DNA of 64,000 bases from Owenia fusiformis (Eukaryota > Annelida > Polychaeta > Sabellida > Oweniidae), in assembly GCA_903813345.2 (NCBI GenBank), contig CAIIXF020000005.1:62001-126000 (forward strand), written 5' to 3'. The notes beneath the pieces were generated by a model, which saw nothing but the letters and a program-made list of their open reading frames with translations, did not search any database and was not told the origin of the DNA. Both the position numbers and the translations under genes were made by a program. Below, in pieces: positions 1-10,674 of the stretch (within the stretch, counting starts at the first letter, position 1; every line of letters starts with the position of its first letter).

Positions 1-1404
1 TTTCCCAGTTTTCTCGATAACCATAAGGTTTTCAGTAAAGTCAGTCATTTGGTCAATTTAGGTCCAGAATCTAGTTCCTCGGAAATTGGGTCAAATTTTT
101 ATCTAGGTCAAAGGTCAAGAACTAGGTCAAATCCAGTAGGTTGTCACTTTTTTCAATTTTCTCGATCGTACTTCAATATTTTCGATCCGTTTTTTTTTCA
201 TTGTGTTCCTCATAAAAAAGTAGGAAATCTAGGGTCGATTTAGTTTTTTGATATCTCAAACCGATTTCGAGATATCAGTGTCCGAAAACGAGGTCCAAAA
301 AAAAAATCTCCGAATCAAATGTCCAGGATATTAGTCTTATAGGAAATTTTCTCAGGATTCCGAATCTGAAAACGAAATTTAGATCTGACTTCCGGTTCGG
401 AAGTTATGGCGTTTTGAAAACCCAAAAATCGCTAAATTTGATGCCCATGTTAAGTCAATGGGAAAAAATATTTTTTTTGAAGTGAAAAATACGGAATATA
501 GACTGAGTTCAGCTTCATATAATCAAAGCCTTTAAAAGAAGGGGACCTCAAAAGCCATCTAGCTTCACGATTTGGACACCGAAATGCCTAGGTCAACATC
601 TAGGTCAAATTCATAGGTTTTCCTTATTTTTTCGATTCTGACACTACACTTTAATTATATTCTTCGAAATTGTGTATACATGTAGCCAAGAATATGCTAA
701 TAGTGTTCGCCTTTTGCCGTCAGAAAGTATTATGACCCACTTTTGAGATATGGTGTCCGAAAAGTAGGTCAAAATAAAAAGTTCTCCAAATTGTATATAT
801 GAGTTATGAATTAAGGGTAGAATTCTGTCAGGAATCCGAATCTGCAAACCAAATGTCGATCCGGCTTCCGGTTCGGAAGTTATGGCGTGTCCGAAAAGTA
901 GGTCAAAATAAAAAATCTCCAAATTTAACGTATGAGTTATGAATTAGGGGTAGAATTTTGTCAGGAATCCGAATCTGCAAACCAAATTTCGATCCGACTT
1001 CCGGTTCGGAAGTGATCGCGTTTTGAAATTTCGAGAAAAATCGATCTGATGGTATCCTGATAGAAAGTCAAGAGTAGAGAAGAAAATATTGAAAAATTCA
1101 TCCATCCTTCCTATCTCATCCTACCCTATCCTTCCTATCTATCCTTCCTTCATATCTTTTCCTTCCTATCCTTCCTATTCTATCCTATCCTTTCTTCCTA
1201 TTCTATTCTATCCTATCCTTCTTTCTTATTCTATCCTATTGTTCTTTCCTATTCTATCCTATCCTACCTTCCTATTTTATTTATCCATCTCTTTCTAGAT
1301 GACTCAGCTTATTCTGGATGACTCGGCTTATTCTGGATGACTCGGCTAAAAAAAGTATAGATCTGGAGTCTGAAATTGAACTTCGTTCAATTTCCAAAAT
1401 CTAG
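1..1404 (+). mobile_element. Helitron-like repeat A, 5' end cut by the window edge
   Basis: Non-coding element built of phrases such as 'aggtcaaaatctaggtcaaa' and 'gccgtcagaaagta'. Its 3' end has Helitron anatomy: a 9-bp stem (AAATTGAAC 1373-1381, loop TTC, GTTCAATTT 1385-1393), a 7-nt spacer, then CTAG at 1401-1404 followed by T. Helitrons are known to end in CTRR with a hairpin about 6-12 nt upstream and to insert between A and T. The sequence repeats with an offset of about 1416 bp in repeat B. No Rep/helicase coding is present, so it is non-autonomous. The 5' end cannot be fixed because the window starts inside or at it. Confidence 0.6.
1098..1290. repeat. Polypyrimidine microsatellite (TATCC/TTCC type)
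   Basis: About 190 bp of degenerate pentamer and tetramer units (ctatcctatccttcc) on the plus strand, nearly pure pyrimidine. It lies inside Helitron-like repeat A and is absent from the matching place in repeat B, so it expanded within one copy. The short open frame here is an artefact of low complexity. Confidence 0.85.
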
Positions 1405-1416
1405 TTATTATTATTC

Positions 1417-3613
1417 TAAACCAGTTTACTCAATAACCATAAGGTCTTCAGTAAAGTCAATCATTTGGTCAATTTAGGTTCAGAATCTAGTTCCTCGGAA
1501 ATTGGGTCAAATTTTTATCTAGGTCAAAGGTCAAGAACTAGGTCAAATCCAGTACTTTGTCACTTTTTTCGATTTTCTCGGTCGTCCTTCAATATTTTCG
1601 ATCCGGGTTTTTCAATGTGTTCCTTATAAAAAAGTAGGAAACTTAGGGTCGATTTAGTTTTTTGATATCTCAAACCGATTTCGAGATATCAGTGTCCGAA
1701 AACGAGGTCCAAAAAAAAATTCTTCGAATCAAATATCCAGGATATTTGTCTTATAGGAAATTTTCTCAGGATTCTGAATCTGAAAACCAAATTCGAATCT
1801 GACTTCCGGTTAGGAAGTTATGGCGTTTTGAAAGCTCAAAAATCGCTAAATTTGGTGCCCATGTTAAGTCAATGGGAAAAAAGATTTTTTTGAAGTGAAA
1901 AATACGAAATATAGACTGAGTTCAGCTAAATATAATGAAAGCTTTTAAAAGAATGGGACCTCAAAAGCCATCTAGCTTTAAAATTTGGACATCAAAATGC
2001 CTAGGTCAGAATCTAGGTCAAATTCAAAGTTTTTTCTTATTTTTGCGATTCTGACACTACAGATTAATTATATTCTTCGAAATTTTGTATACATGTAGCC
2101 AAGAGTGTGCTAATAGTGTTAGCCTTTTGCCGTCAAAAAGTATTTTGCCCCACTTTTGAGATATGGTGTCCGAAAAGTAGGTCAAAATAAAAAATTCTCA
2201 AAATTTGAAGTTTGAGTTATGAATTAAGTATAGAATTTTCTCTGGAATCCGAATCTGCAAACAAAATTTCAATCCGAAAGAAGGGAACCTCGAAGGCTAC
2301 CTAATTTCAAAATTTGGACACCAAAATCCCTAGGTCAAAATCTAGGTCAAATTCATAGTTTATCCTTATTTTTGCGATTCTGACACTACACTTTAATTAT
2401 ATTCCTCGAAATTGTGTATACATGTAGCCAAGAGTGTGCTAATAGCGTAAGCCTTTTGCCGTCAGAAAGTATTTTGACCCACTTTTGAGATATGGTGTCC
2501 GAAAAGTAGGTCAAAATAAAAAATTCTCAAAATTTGAAGTTTGAGTTATGAATTAAGTATAGAATTTTCTCTGGAATCCGAATCTGCAAACAAAATTTCA
2601 ATCCGAAAGAAGGGAACCTCGAAGGCTACCTAATTTCAAAATTTGGACACCAAAATCCCTAGGTCAAAATCTAGGTCAAATTCATAGTTTATCCTTATTT
2701 TTGCGATTCTGACACTACACTTTAACTATATTCCTCGAAATTGTGTATACATGTAGCCAAGAGTGTTCTAATAGTGTTAGCCTTTTGCCGTCAGAAAGTT
2801 GTTTGACCCACTTTTGAGATATGGTGTCCGAAAAGTAGGTCAAAATGAAAAGTTCTCCAAATTTAACATGAGCTATGAATTAAGGGTAGCATTTTCCCAG
2901 GAATCCGAATCTGCAAACCAAATTTCAATCCGACTTTCAGTTCCGAAGTTATGGCGTTTTGAAAGCTCAAAAATCGCTAAATTTGGTGCCCCATGTTATG
3001 TCAATGATAAAAAAATATTTTTTTGAAGTGTAAAATACCAGATATAAACTGAGAACAGCTTAACATTCTGAAAGCCTATAAAAGAAGGGCACCTCGAAGG
3101 CTATCTAGCTTTAAAATTTGGACACCAAAATGCCTAGGTCAAAATCTAGGTCAAATTCATAGTTTTTCCTTATTTTTGCGATTCTGACATTACACTTTAA
3201 TGATTTGCTTCGAAATTTTGTATACAGGTAGCCGTCAGAAAGTATTTTGACCCACTTTTGAGACATGGTGTCTGAAAAGTAGGTCAAAATAAAAAGTTCT
3301 CCAAATTTAACGTATGAGTTATGAATTAAGGGTACAATTTTTCTCAGGAATCAGAATCTTTAAACCAAATTTCGATCCAACTTCTGATTAGATAGTTATA
3401 GCGGTTTGAAGTCTCGAAAAGTCGATATGATGATATCCCCATGTTAAGCCAATGGAGTCGAAGATAACATTCTTAAGAGTTGTCTAAATGTCTATATTCT
3501 AGCTGACTCAGCTTATTCTGAATGACTCAGCTTACAAGTATTTAGATGACTCAGCTTAAAAAAAGTCTGAAATCTGGAGTCTTAAATTGAACTTGTTCAA
3601 TTTACATGTCTAG
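1417..3613 (+). mobile_element. Helitron-like repeat B, adjacent to repeat A
   Basis: Starts about 12 bp after the end of A with the same 5' sequence (ataaccataagg at both starts). It ends with the same signature: AAATTGAAC 3584-3592, loop TT, GTTCAATTT 3595-3603, spacer ACATGT, CTAG 3610-3613, then T. It is longer than A because a 329-bp internal block is duplicated. Three short 'gatgactcagctta'-type motifs precede the hairpin in both copies. Non-coding and probably mobilised in trans. Exact 5' boundary uncertain. Confidence 0.6.
2122..2826. repeat. 329-bp internal tandem duplication within repeat B
   Basis: The marker phrase gccttttgccgtc occurs at 2122, 2451 and 2780, spaced exactly 329 bp. 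The first two periods are almost identical, which implies a recent duplication inside an older repeat. The third copy diverges after about 2826. Confidence 0.8.
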
Positions 3614-4110
3614 TTAAGTTTATGATCTATGTTCAAGAGAGAATTTCCCAAAATGGCATCAAATTTCGAAATGGATACTGTAAATTGTTTTAATTTGACA
3701 GCAGTTTTAATTTGGCTGATCTGGCGGATTAATGAAAAATGCCAAAAATAAATCTCTGCCAATTGTTTGAAAACGAAATTCCGGAATTTCCGTTCCGTGC
3801 CTTCTTGTCCTCCTGTCACCTTCATGATAAAATGTTGTTGGAAATGTTGATTGAAACAATAAAATGTCAATTTGAAACTCCCCACTGGTGATCGAAATTG
3901 CAAAATTATTAAGTTTACGATCTCTTTTCAAGACAGAATTTCCAAAATGCCATCAATATTCAAGATTGATACTGTAAATTGCTTTAATTTGACGGCTGTT
4001 TTAAGTTGGCTTATCTGGCAGATTGATAATTAAAACTGCCAAAAATAAGTTTCTGCCAATTTTTTGAAAATTAAATTCTGGCGATTTTCATTCGTAGCAA
4101 GTTGTTTATT
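3614..4110. repeat. Two tandem copies of a ~295-bp unit
   Basis: The unit starting 'aagttta(t/c)gatct' at 3616 recurs at 3911. Both copies share 'gatactgtaaattg', 'tttaatttgac' and 'tgccaaaaataa'. The overlapping minus-strand frames show no recognisable protein. They are diverged, so this is an old duplication. Confidence 0.65.
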
Positions 4111-4177
4111 ACTGTCCATCAGAATGACAGTTGTTTTAATGTGTATAATATATATACCTAATATTACATTCTCTTTA

Positions 4178-4273
4178 GGAGAATACATGTTTGGTCATCT
4201 TTCCCTCAGTATATATCCTGCAGCTCAAAACGCAAGGGGAATATACTAGGGAAAGATGAACATGTATTCTCTG
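4178..4273. repeat. ~96-bp imperfect hairpin (palindrome)
   Basis: Left arm 4178-4214 (gagaatacatgtttggtcat...) is nearly the reverse complement of 4239-4273 (...gatgaacatgtattctc). The loop is about 24 nt. The transcript would fold into a long stem with small bulges. It could be a tiny palindromic element or an RNA hairpin; no target duplication is clear. Confidence 0.65.
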
Positions 4274-5003
4274 AAAATAAATATCTGATATGAATAAGTC
4301 TTCACGGTTATATACATATATTATATTATGATTCTATTCATCCTGAAGCAGTATAATCAGTTTCAATGTGATGCAACTTTATTCAACATAAGGTATTCAT
4401 TGCTGATGCCATTTTGTCTCTTAATTAAAAGCAAGTATTTTGCTGTTTTATAGGAGGTGTATGCAGTCCAGGGGCACCTAAAGATAAATATAAAATTAAC
4501 AAAAAAGTTGGCTCAGGGTAAGACACCTTTCTATACAATCTAAACATGCAACAAGAATAGGATACAAGGATAGGATACAAATATTTTGCTCTTAAAACAG
4601 CGGTTTTATCCATGATAGCTTCAGTGTTGGAAACTAATGGTTAAAATTTGATATTACTTTAACGACCCTCACCGCCCCTTTCTCCGCACAGTGGTGCAGA
4701 GCAAACAGAAGTGGAAGTGTGAATAGTGAAAAGGGCTAAGCGAGGTGAAAGAATGGTTAACATTAATTCCAGGATTCGTGTTTTGTTTGTAATACTCTCA
4801 AGGGTCCTCAGACATGACTTATAGAATGGCAAAGGGACTGAAAATGTCGCTCTGCAACATAAAACATACACTTTATCTGACAAAATAGATGATTTAAGTT
4901 AAATATATAATAAAAGATTTATTATAGGTTTATTTACAACATAGTTATACAGTGAGGCACACATAGTATGCAAACAAATCCACAAACAGTGTGAATATAT
5001 ATA

Positions 5004-5968
5004 CAGGGTGTTCCAAAAGTAACAGGACTGGTGCTGGCATTTTGTCAATTCTGCACCGAGTTTGTTCAAATTTTCACAAATTGTACTTTGAAGGAGTGCA
5101 ACTAATATTGTAAAGTTTCAGAAAAATGATAAAATGTGGGTAAAGTTATGGTTACTTTAGTAACGTGACATCACAATACCCGGGGCAACTTTTTCATGAA
5201 AATGTAATATCTAACATTTTTATATGACTGAAGAAAGTATCCAATTCGCCTATTTCAATACAAAATTTCTTGTTTGTTTTATTAGTTGCTTTATAGTTAT
5301 GGGGTTGCTATACAACTCAGATTCAAGTATGATTTCTTAATAATAATATTTATTCAATTTCCTGAAATATCATTATGTATAACAGTCTGCGCAATTCACT
5401 GTTGAGTTTTTGAAAAAACCCAATTTGAAGCCAGTCATCCACTGCACCTTGATAACGCGCCTGCCCGCAAGTCAGCATTAAAGACCACTGCAGCTATAGC
5501 GGAGCTAGGTCTTGAGGTCTAAAACCATGCATCATTACTCTTCTGATCATGCAATATCTAATTTTTACTTTTATGGAATGCTAATCAGCGTGGTAAGACC
5601 TTTAGCGTGGTAAGACCTTTAAAGATGAGAATGACCTTCTCTAAGTTGTCCTATCGACCCTGCGTGACAATTGTCATCAAATGGGTTCACTCCCCATGTG
5701 TTTGAGTCATGGATACTGAGTGCTACTCTTGGACTGACCAAAGAGGACCCTACTTTTCAAAGTAGAGGATTAACATAGGAATATCAAATAATATATTTAG
5801 CAAATGTAATTCCCACCATTTGTTGGATTCTAACTTTGCTATGGGATGTACAAAATGCTTAAAGTCTCTGTAACTTTCTGCGTGAAATGTTGCCCCGGGT
5901 ATTGTGATGTCATGTTACCATAGCGATCATAACTCTACCCCAGTTTCATAATTTTTGTCGAAACTTTG
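5004..5968. mobile_element. Relic of a Tc1/mariner-type TIR element
   Basis: Begins TA then CAGGGTGTTCCAAAAGTAAC, resembling the CAGGGTG..CC TIRs of the better preserved elements at 23374, 42891 and 46891. Inverted subterminal arms support it: 5127-5192 (ending acaatacccggggcaac) is the reverse complement of 5889-5960 (gttgccccgggtattgt...). The right TIR itself is not found, so the right end is lost or diverged. No transposase frame seen between the arms. Confidence 0.55.
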
Positions 5969-6236
5969 CAGTCTTAGTTCTTTCTTAGCATGTATATTGT
6001 TTTCTTTCAGCTTAATGCAAAAAAACAATAATAAAATTCCATCCTCTAGGTCTATATAAACATTGAAACAGGCTTTTGACCTAAGAAATCTGTGTTTATG
6101 GCATTTGTGGAAACTATTCTTGAAGATAATAATATACAAGGCAGGACATTAGTAGTCATCATAGAATTTTTGATCCAATCATGCCACCTCCACCTTTTGT
6201 ATTTCTTAGGGGTAGGGGTCAACAAAGCCATATTAA

Positions 6237-6597
6237 AGAGACTCTATACCATAGAATAGCGGAATCGCGGAAATTAATTCAAAATGAAGTTTGAATATAC
6301 TGGGAAAATCCCCCTGCTATCTGATTGATCGTTGAATTTGTTTATCATGAACCTGATTGGTTGCCTGGTTTAAGGCTCTTGTGGGCGATAGTGTGACTCA
6401 ACGGGGAATCCCCTAGCTAGCCAAGGAATCAATTGCGTTTAATTCTGGAGGTTGGTTGTTCTGTTGGTTATTTCAATATTTTACCCAAAAGTTATTCTTA
6501 AAATGTATCCATGGAATGTGAGATATTATATAAGCACTAATAATGGGACAATAAATGATTGTCTTGGCGAGAAACCTATGGTATGTATACTGCATCT
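6237..6597. mobile_element. Small TTAA-flanked MITE candidate
   Basis: TTAA at 6233-6236 is followed by AGAGACTCTATACCATAG. The other end reads CTATGGTATGTATACTGC then ATCT and TTAA at 6598-6601. The arms match with a gap. TTAA target duplication is typical of piggyBac and Kolobok superfamilies. About 361 bp, non-coding. In AT-rich DNA TTAA flanks occur by chance, so the call is tentative. Confidence 0.4.
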
Positions 6598-6603
6598 TTA
6601 AAA

Positions 6604-7146
6604 ATACAAAATAGTACTTTATCAATACATTCCTTATATTACAACATCACACATAACTTGGAAACTATTGAATACTACTTGGAGCACTGTTACTGCCTAT
6701 TATTTCTCTGAAGCTGCAAATATAAGATTGGTGAAACTAAAAAATTAAAGTAAGAAATATGCTTTTTATTTCTAGAAATTATGTTTTCTCTGAAATGATT
6801 TAACATCTCTCTATAATTTCAGGATACACTTAACCACTGTTCCAGTGACACATTATGTAGAAATCAGTACTAATAGAAAATATTTAATTGATGTTATAGA
6901 ATGATAATGTAATATCCTTCTCAAATATCATTCTAGGGGGGTAGAAAGGCTCAGAATCCTTTGTCCACAAACCAATACGACCCTGACATATGTGAATTGA
7001 TGCTGAATAAAGATATCTTTCAGAAAAATTATGTCTAACAAGTGGCCCGAATCGCTTGCTGGAGATTCCCCTATTATCTTTGGTTAGTCTTTGGTTCCAG
7101 ATGTATGTTAATATGTCTTCACTCAGAATCTTATATCTATGTTTAT
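6604..7146. other. Intronic or upstream AT-rich sequence of PAK, no feature seen
   Basis: I looked here on both strands for the PAK exon carrying the glycine-rich loop (KIGQG) and saw none. The minus-strand open frame at 6884-7150 shows no domain and looks like chance. Confidence 0.4.
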
Positions 7147-7404
7147 GCATATTTTCAGGGCATCAGACACAGAGTGTAAAGCTGTGGTCTCATCCAATGG
7201 CTATATTGTAGCAATTAATGTTTATTTGAAATGCATATTTTCAGGGCATCAGACACAGAGTGTAAAGCTGTGGTCTCATCCAATGGCTATATTGTAGCAA
7301 TTAATGTTTATTTGAAATGCATATTTTCAGGGCATCAGACACAGAGTGTAAAGCTGTGGTCTCATCCAATGGCTAGATTGTAGCAATTAATGTTTATTTG
7401 AAAT
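7147..7404 (+). repeat. Three 86-bp tandem copies of the PAK exon's 5' end with its splice acceptor
   Basis: Units start at 7147, 7233 and 7319, and the real exon's unit starts at 7405, all spaced exactly 86 bp. Each holds the acceptor gcatattttcag, about 60 bp matching the exon start (reads ASDTECKAV..IVAIN), then a run that becomes the next acceptor. The three copies are identical except for one base in the third (tat to tag), but differ from the real exon at about a dozen of 60 positions. In them the catalytic Lys codon of VAIK reads Asn. No clear donor follows, so they look like dead partial exons. Confidence 0.85.
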
Positions 7405-7416
7405 GCATATTTTCAG

Positions 7417-7743
7417 GGCATCTGGCACAGTGTGCGAAGCTGTGGACACATCCAATGGCCACATAGTAGCAATAAAGATGATGGACCTGGAGAATCAGCC
7501 CAAGAAGGAGCTCATCATTACTGAGATTGAAGTCATGAAAGGTTACCAACACCCCAATATTGTCAACTTCCTGGATAGCTACCTTGTAGATGGCGAACTG
7601 TGGGTTGTCATGGAATATTTGGAGGGAGGCGCCCTCACTGATGTAGTGACAGAAACAATAATGCAGGAGTCTCAAATTGCGGCTGTCTGCCATGAATGTC
7701 TTGCTGCTCTCAAATACCTTCATGAGAGAGATATCATCCACAG
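7417..7743 (+). CDS. Pak: PAK (p21-activated kinase, group I) kinase-domain exon: N-lobe to HRD
   Basis: Encodes the N-lobe and part of the C-lobe of a Ser/Thr kinase that acts downstream of Rac/Cdc42 on the cytoskeleton. The exon follows the acceptor tttcag. Its first base completes the last Gly codon of the glycine loop, then ASGTV. Numbering from that Ala, the ATP-binding Lys of VAIK is residue 20, the alpha-C Glu is 36 ([10 protein letters not shown]), the hinge is VVMEY and the substrate-lobe motif is [11 protein letters not shown]. The exon ends at IIHR within the HRD motif, with the Arg codon split by the donor gtaagag. The family match to PAK1-3 is strong: PKKELII and [11 protein letters not shown] are group I signatures. 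No stop or frameshift; 108 full codons. The CRIB domain and autoinhibitory segment are not in the window. Regulation in the family is by GTPase binding and activation-loop autophosphorylation. Confidence 0.96.
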
Positions 7744-7758
7744 GTAAGAGAATATATC

Positions 7759-7829
7759 TGCCATGAATGTCTTGCTGCTTTCAAATATCTTCATGAGAGA
7801 GATATCACCCCCAGGTAAGAAAATATGTT
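7759..7829 (+). repeat. 71-bp tandem copy of the PAK exon's 3' end with its splice donor
   Basis: The segment tgccatgaatgtcttgctgc...gagagatatca at 7688 recurs at 7759, offset 71 bp, and includes the donor (caggtaaga). The copy differs at a few sites; ATCCACAG becomes ACCCCCAG. It therefore provides a second, decoy-like 5' splice site 71 bp downstream of the real one. Use of that donor would add 71 bp, which is not a multiple of three, and would run into the TAA directly after the real exon. Confidence 0.85.
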
Positions 7830-7867
7830 TGAAAATAATATACTTTGTAATTTGTTTTTAGGGTAAA

Positions 7868-8262
7868 TACTCAGATGCGATTAGGTAGTTCCCAGATTCA
7901 CCACCAGGTGGCTAATTTGGGTTAATTAACATGGCAGGTTTTTGAGTTCCCCTAAACTTGAATATTATTTGTTTAAGTGGATCAATTTTCATATAATCCT
8001 TATGTGTCTGATAGTTATACAAACAAAAATATGTCCAGTAAAGTAAATATTATCTGTCCAACACAAGAAAAGATATTCCACTTCCTGTGGTTTTGTAACA
8101 CGACCTAGAAGTCACAAAATTGAATTTTCAAAGTAAGTAAATTCTTTTTTAACCACATTTCTAGAAGCAGTTTTACATGTAGACTTGAAAAATGACATCC
8201 TTTCAACTAAATTCTGAATATTTAATGAAGTAAATCATGATTATTTCTACTCGCATCTAGTA
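7868..8262. mobile_element. MITE-like dispersed repeat, copy 1
   Basis: Lies in PAK intron 7744-8873. Ends are inverted: TACTCAGATGCGATTAG at left and CTACTCGCATCTAGTA at right, TA-bounded. A related copy is at 31821-32300; both share 'ccaccaggtggctaat', 'agaagtcaca' and 'tttacatgtaga'. Non-coding. The superfamily cannot be fixed; TA flanks would fit Tc1/mariner, while the CTAGT end recalls Helitron termini. Confidence 0.55.
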
Positions 8263-9024
<762 letters not shown>

Positions 9025-9039
9025 TAAGGCCTTTTTTAT

Positions 9040-9353
9040 CATCATTTGAATTTCTAGTTGTACAAGCTTACATGGTTATTTGCGTTTCTATTTGTTCAAG
9101 CTTACATGATTATTTGAGTTTCTGGTTGTACAAACCTACATGGTTATTTGCATTTCTAGTTGTCCAAGCTTACATGATTATTTGAGTTTCTGGTTGTACA
9201 AACCTACATGGTTATTTGTGTTTCTAGTTCTACAAGCTTACATGGTTATTTGTGATTCTAGTTGTACAAACCTACATGGTTATTTGTGTTTCTAGTTGTA
9301 TAAGCTTACATGGTTATGTGCATTTCTATTTGTTCAAGCTTACATGATTATTA
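9040..9353 (+). repeat. 34-bp minisatellite in PAK last intron, left part
   Basis: Units of 34 bp of the form gagtttctagttgtacaag + cttacatggttattt begin about 20 bp after the donor of the preceding exon. About nine units lie before the Helitron-like insertion at 9354. The array resumes at 10675. Confidence 0.92.
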
Positions 9354-9390
9354 TCCCATCGAACGAAGCTCGGAGGGATATAGGGAACGC

Positions 9391-9463
9391 CTCCGTCCGT
9401 CCGTCCGTCCGTACGTACGTACGTCCGTCCGTACGTACGTCCGTCCGTCTGTCCGTCCGTCCG
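9391..9463. repeat. CCGT/CGTA microsatellite inside the Helitron-like element
   Basis: Tetranucleotide run of ccgt and acgt units. Molluscan and other marine invertebrate Helitron-derived elements are known to carry a similar simple repeat near one end. Confidence 0.9.
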
Positions 9464-9769
9464 GGCAATAACTCAAATACCGTTGGCCCGATTTTCTTCA
9501 TATTTTGTACACATATACCCTATGGGGGTAGAAGTTCTGCTCGAAAGCCGATTTTCAAAATGGCCGCTCATTTCAAAATGGCGGCCATTTTAGTGCCGAT
9601 TTTACAGTAATTTAGGTACAATATGTAAAACTGTAATAGCAATATGTTTTAAGTGTAAAAAAATTATAAAGGACATTAATAAAGCTACAAATGTAGATAT
9701 TAAAAAAAGCACATGGCAGCCATCTTGAAAAATGGCGGCCTTTACTCGTTATTTTACGATTTTTGCTGT

Positions 9770-10450
9770 AACTCGAAAAGTAGTGGAGCGATTTTGTTCA
9801 TATTTGGTATGTGAATACTATAAGCATGGCACACTGTCCTATGACACTTTTGGTAGAAGGCGGCCATTTTTCAAAATGGCCGCCATTTTAACGTATTTTA
9901 CTATAACTCGAAAAGTAGGGAAGCAATTTTGTTCATATTTGGTATGTGAATACTATAAGCATGGCACACTGTCCTATGACACTTTTGGTAGAAGGCAGCC
10001 ATTTTGAAAAATGGCCGCCATTTTAATGTATTTTACAATAACCTCGAAAAGTAGTGAAGCAATTTTGTTCATATTTGGTATGTGAATACTATAAGCATGT
10101 CACATTGTCTAATGACACTTTTGGTAGAAGGTGGCCATTTTGAAAAATGGCTGCCATTTTAACGTATTTTACTATAACTCGAAAAGTAGTTCAGCGATTT
10201 TGTTCATATTTGGTATGTTTCATATTTTATATGTGAATACTATAAGCATGGCACATTGTCTAATGACACTTTGGGTAGTAGGCGGCCATTTTGAAAAATG
10301 ACCACAATTTTTACGTTTTTACTATAACTTGAAAAGTAGTGAAGCGATTTTGTTCATATTTGATATGTGAATACTCACGAGCCTTGCACACTGTCTCATG
10401 ACACTTGGATAGTAGGCGGCCATTTTTAAAAAATGGCTGTCATTTTTACA
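9770..10450. repeat. ~125-150-bp tandem units inside the Helitron-like element
   Basis: The phrase 'cgaaaagtag..agcgatttt' recurs at about 9773, 9908, 10035, 10178 and 10331. Each unit also contains a small palindrome around 'aaaatggccgccatttt' and 'gtgaatactataagcatg'. Spacing varies from about 127 to 153 bp. Confidence 0.8.
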
Positions 10451-10674
10451 TTTTTTACTTATTTCACAAGTACATGTGTGCGATTTTTCAAAAATTTTAT
10501 AGGTGGCTACTAAAAGCATATTATTTCTTCTGATGACAACTTGGCTAACCATTTTGAAAATGGTGGCCTTTCTGGTGTGTTGTTTTATGATATTTGCTAT
10601 ATATTTCGTTTGTAAAATGCCAGCCATTTCTGTTCGATGGGATTCGCTACGCTTTGGCGTTGCCGTTGTTCTGG

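Larger units (their letters stand above)
9354..10674 (+). mobile_element. Helitron-like (HINE/Helentron-style) non-autonomous element inserted in the minisatellite
   Basis: Starts TC (TCCCATCGAACGAAGC) after an A at 9353 and ends CTGG at 10671-10674 before a T, matching the Helitron A/T insertion rule. An ACGC-TTTG-GCGT hairpin (10649-10660) sits 10 nt before CTGG. Subterminal inverted repeats CCCATCGAAC (9355-9364) and GTTCGATGGG (10632-10641) resemble those of Helentron-related elements. Order of parts: head, a CCGT/CGTA microsatellite (9391-9463), unique part, then four to five tandem units. Minisatellite lies on both sides, so this is a clean insertion. Non-coding; the frames across it are low complexity. 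Confidence 0.8.

Noticed and set aside
1089-1298. Ser/Tyr/Ile/Pro-rich plus-strand frame
   Set aside because: Polypyrimidine microsatellite artefact.
1-7146. Upstream PAK exons (CRIB domain, glycine loop)
   Set aside because: Searched by eye for KIGQG-type and CRIB-type coding on the plus strand and found none; the region is repeats.
9296-10627. Frames across the Helitron-like element
   Set aside because: Built from the CCGT microsatellite and tandem units; no Rep or helicase motif.
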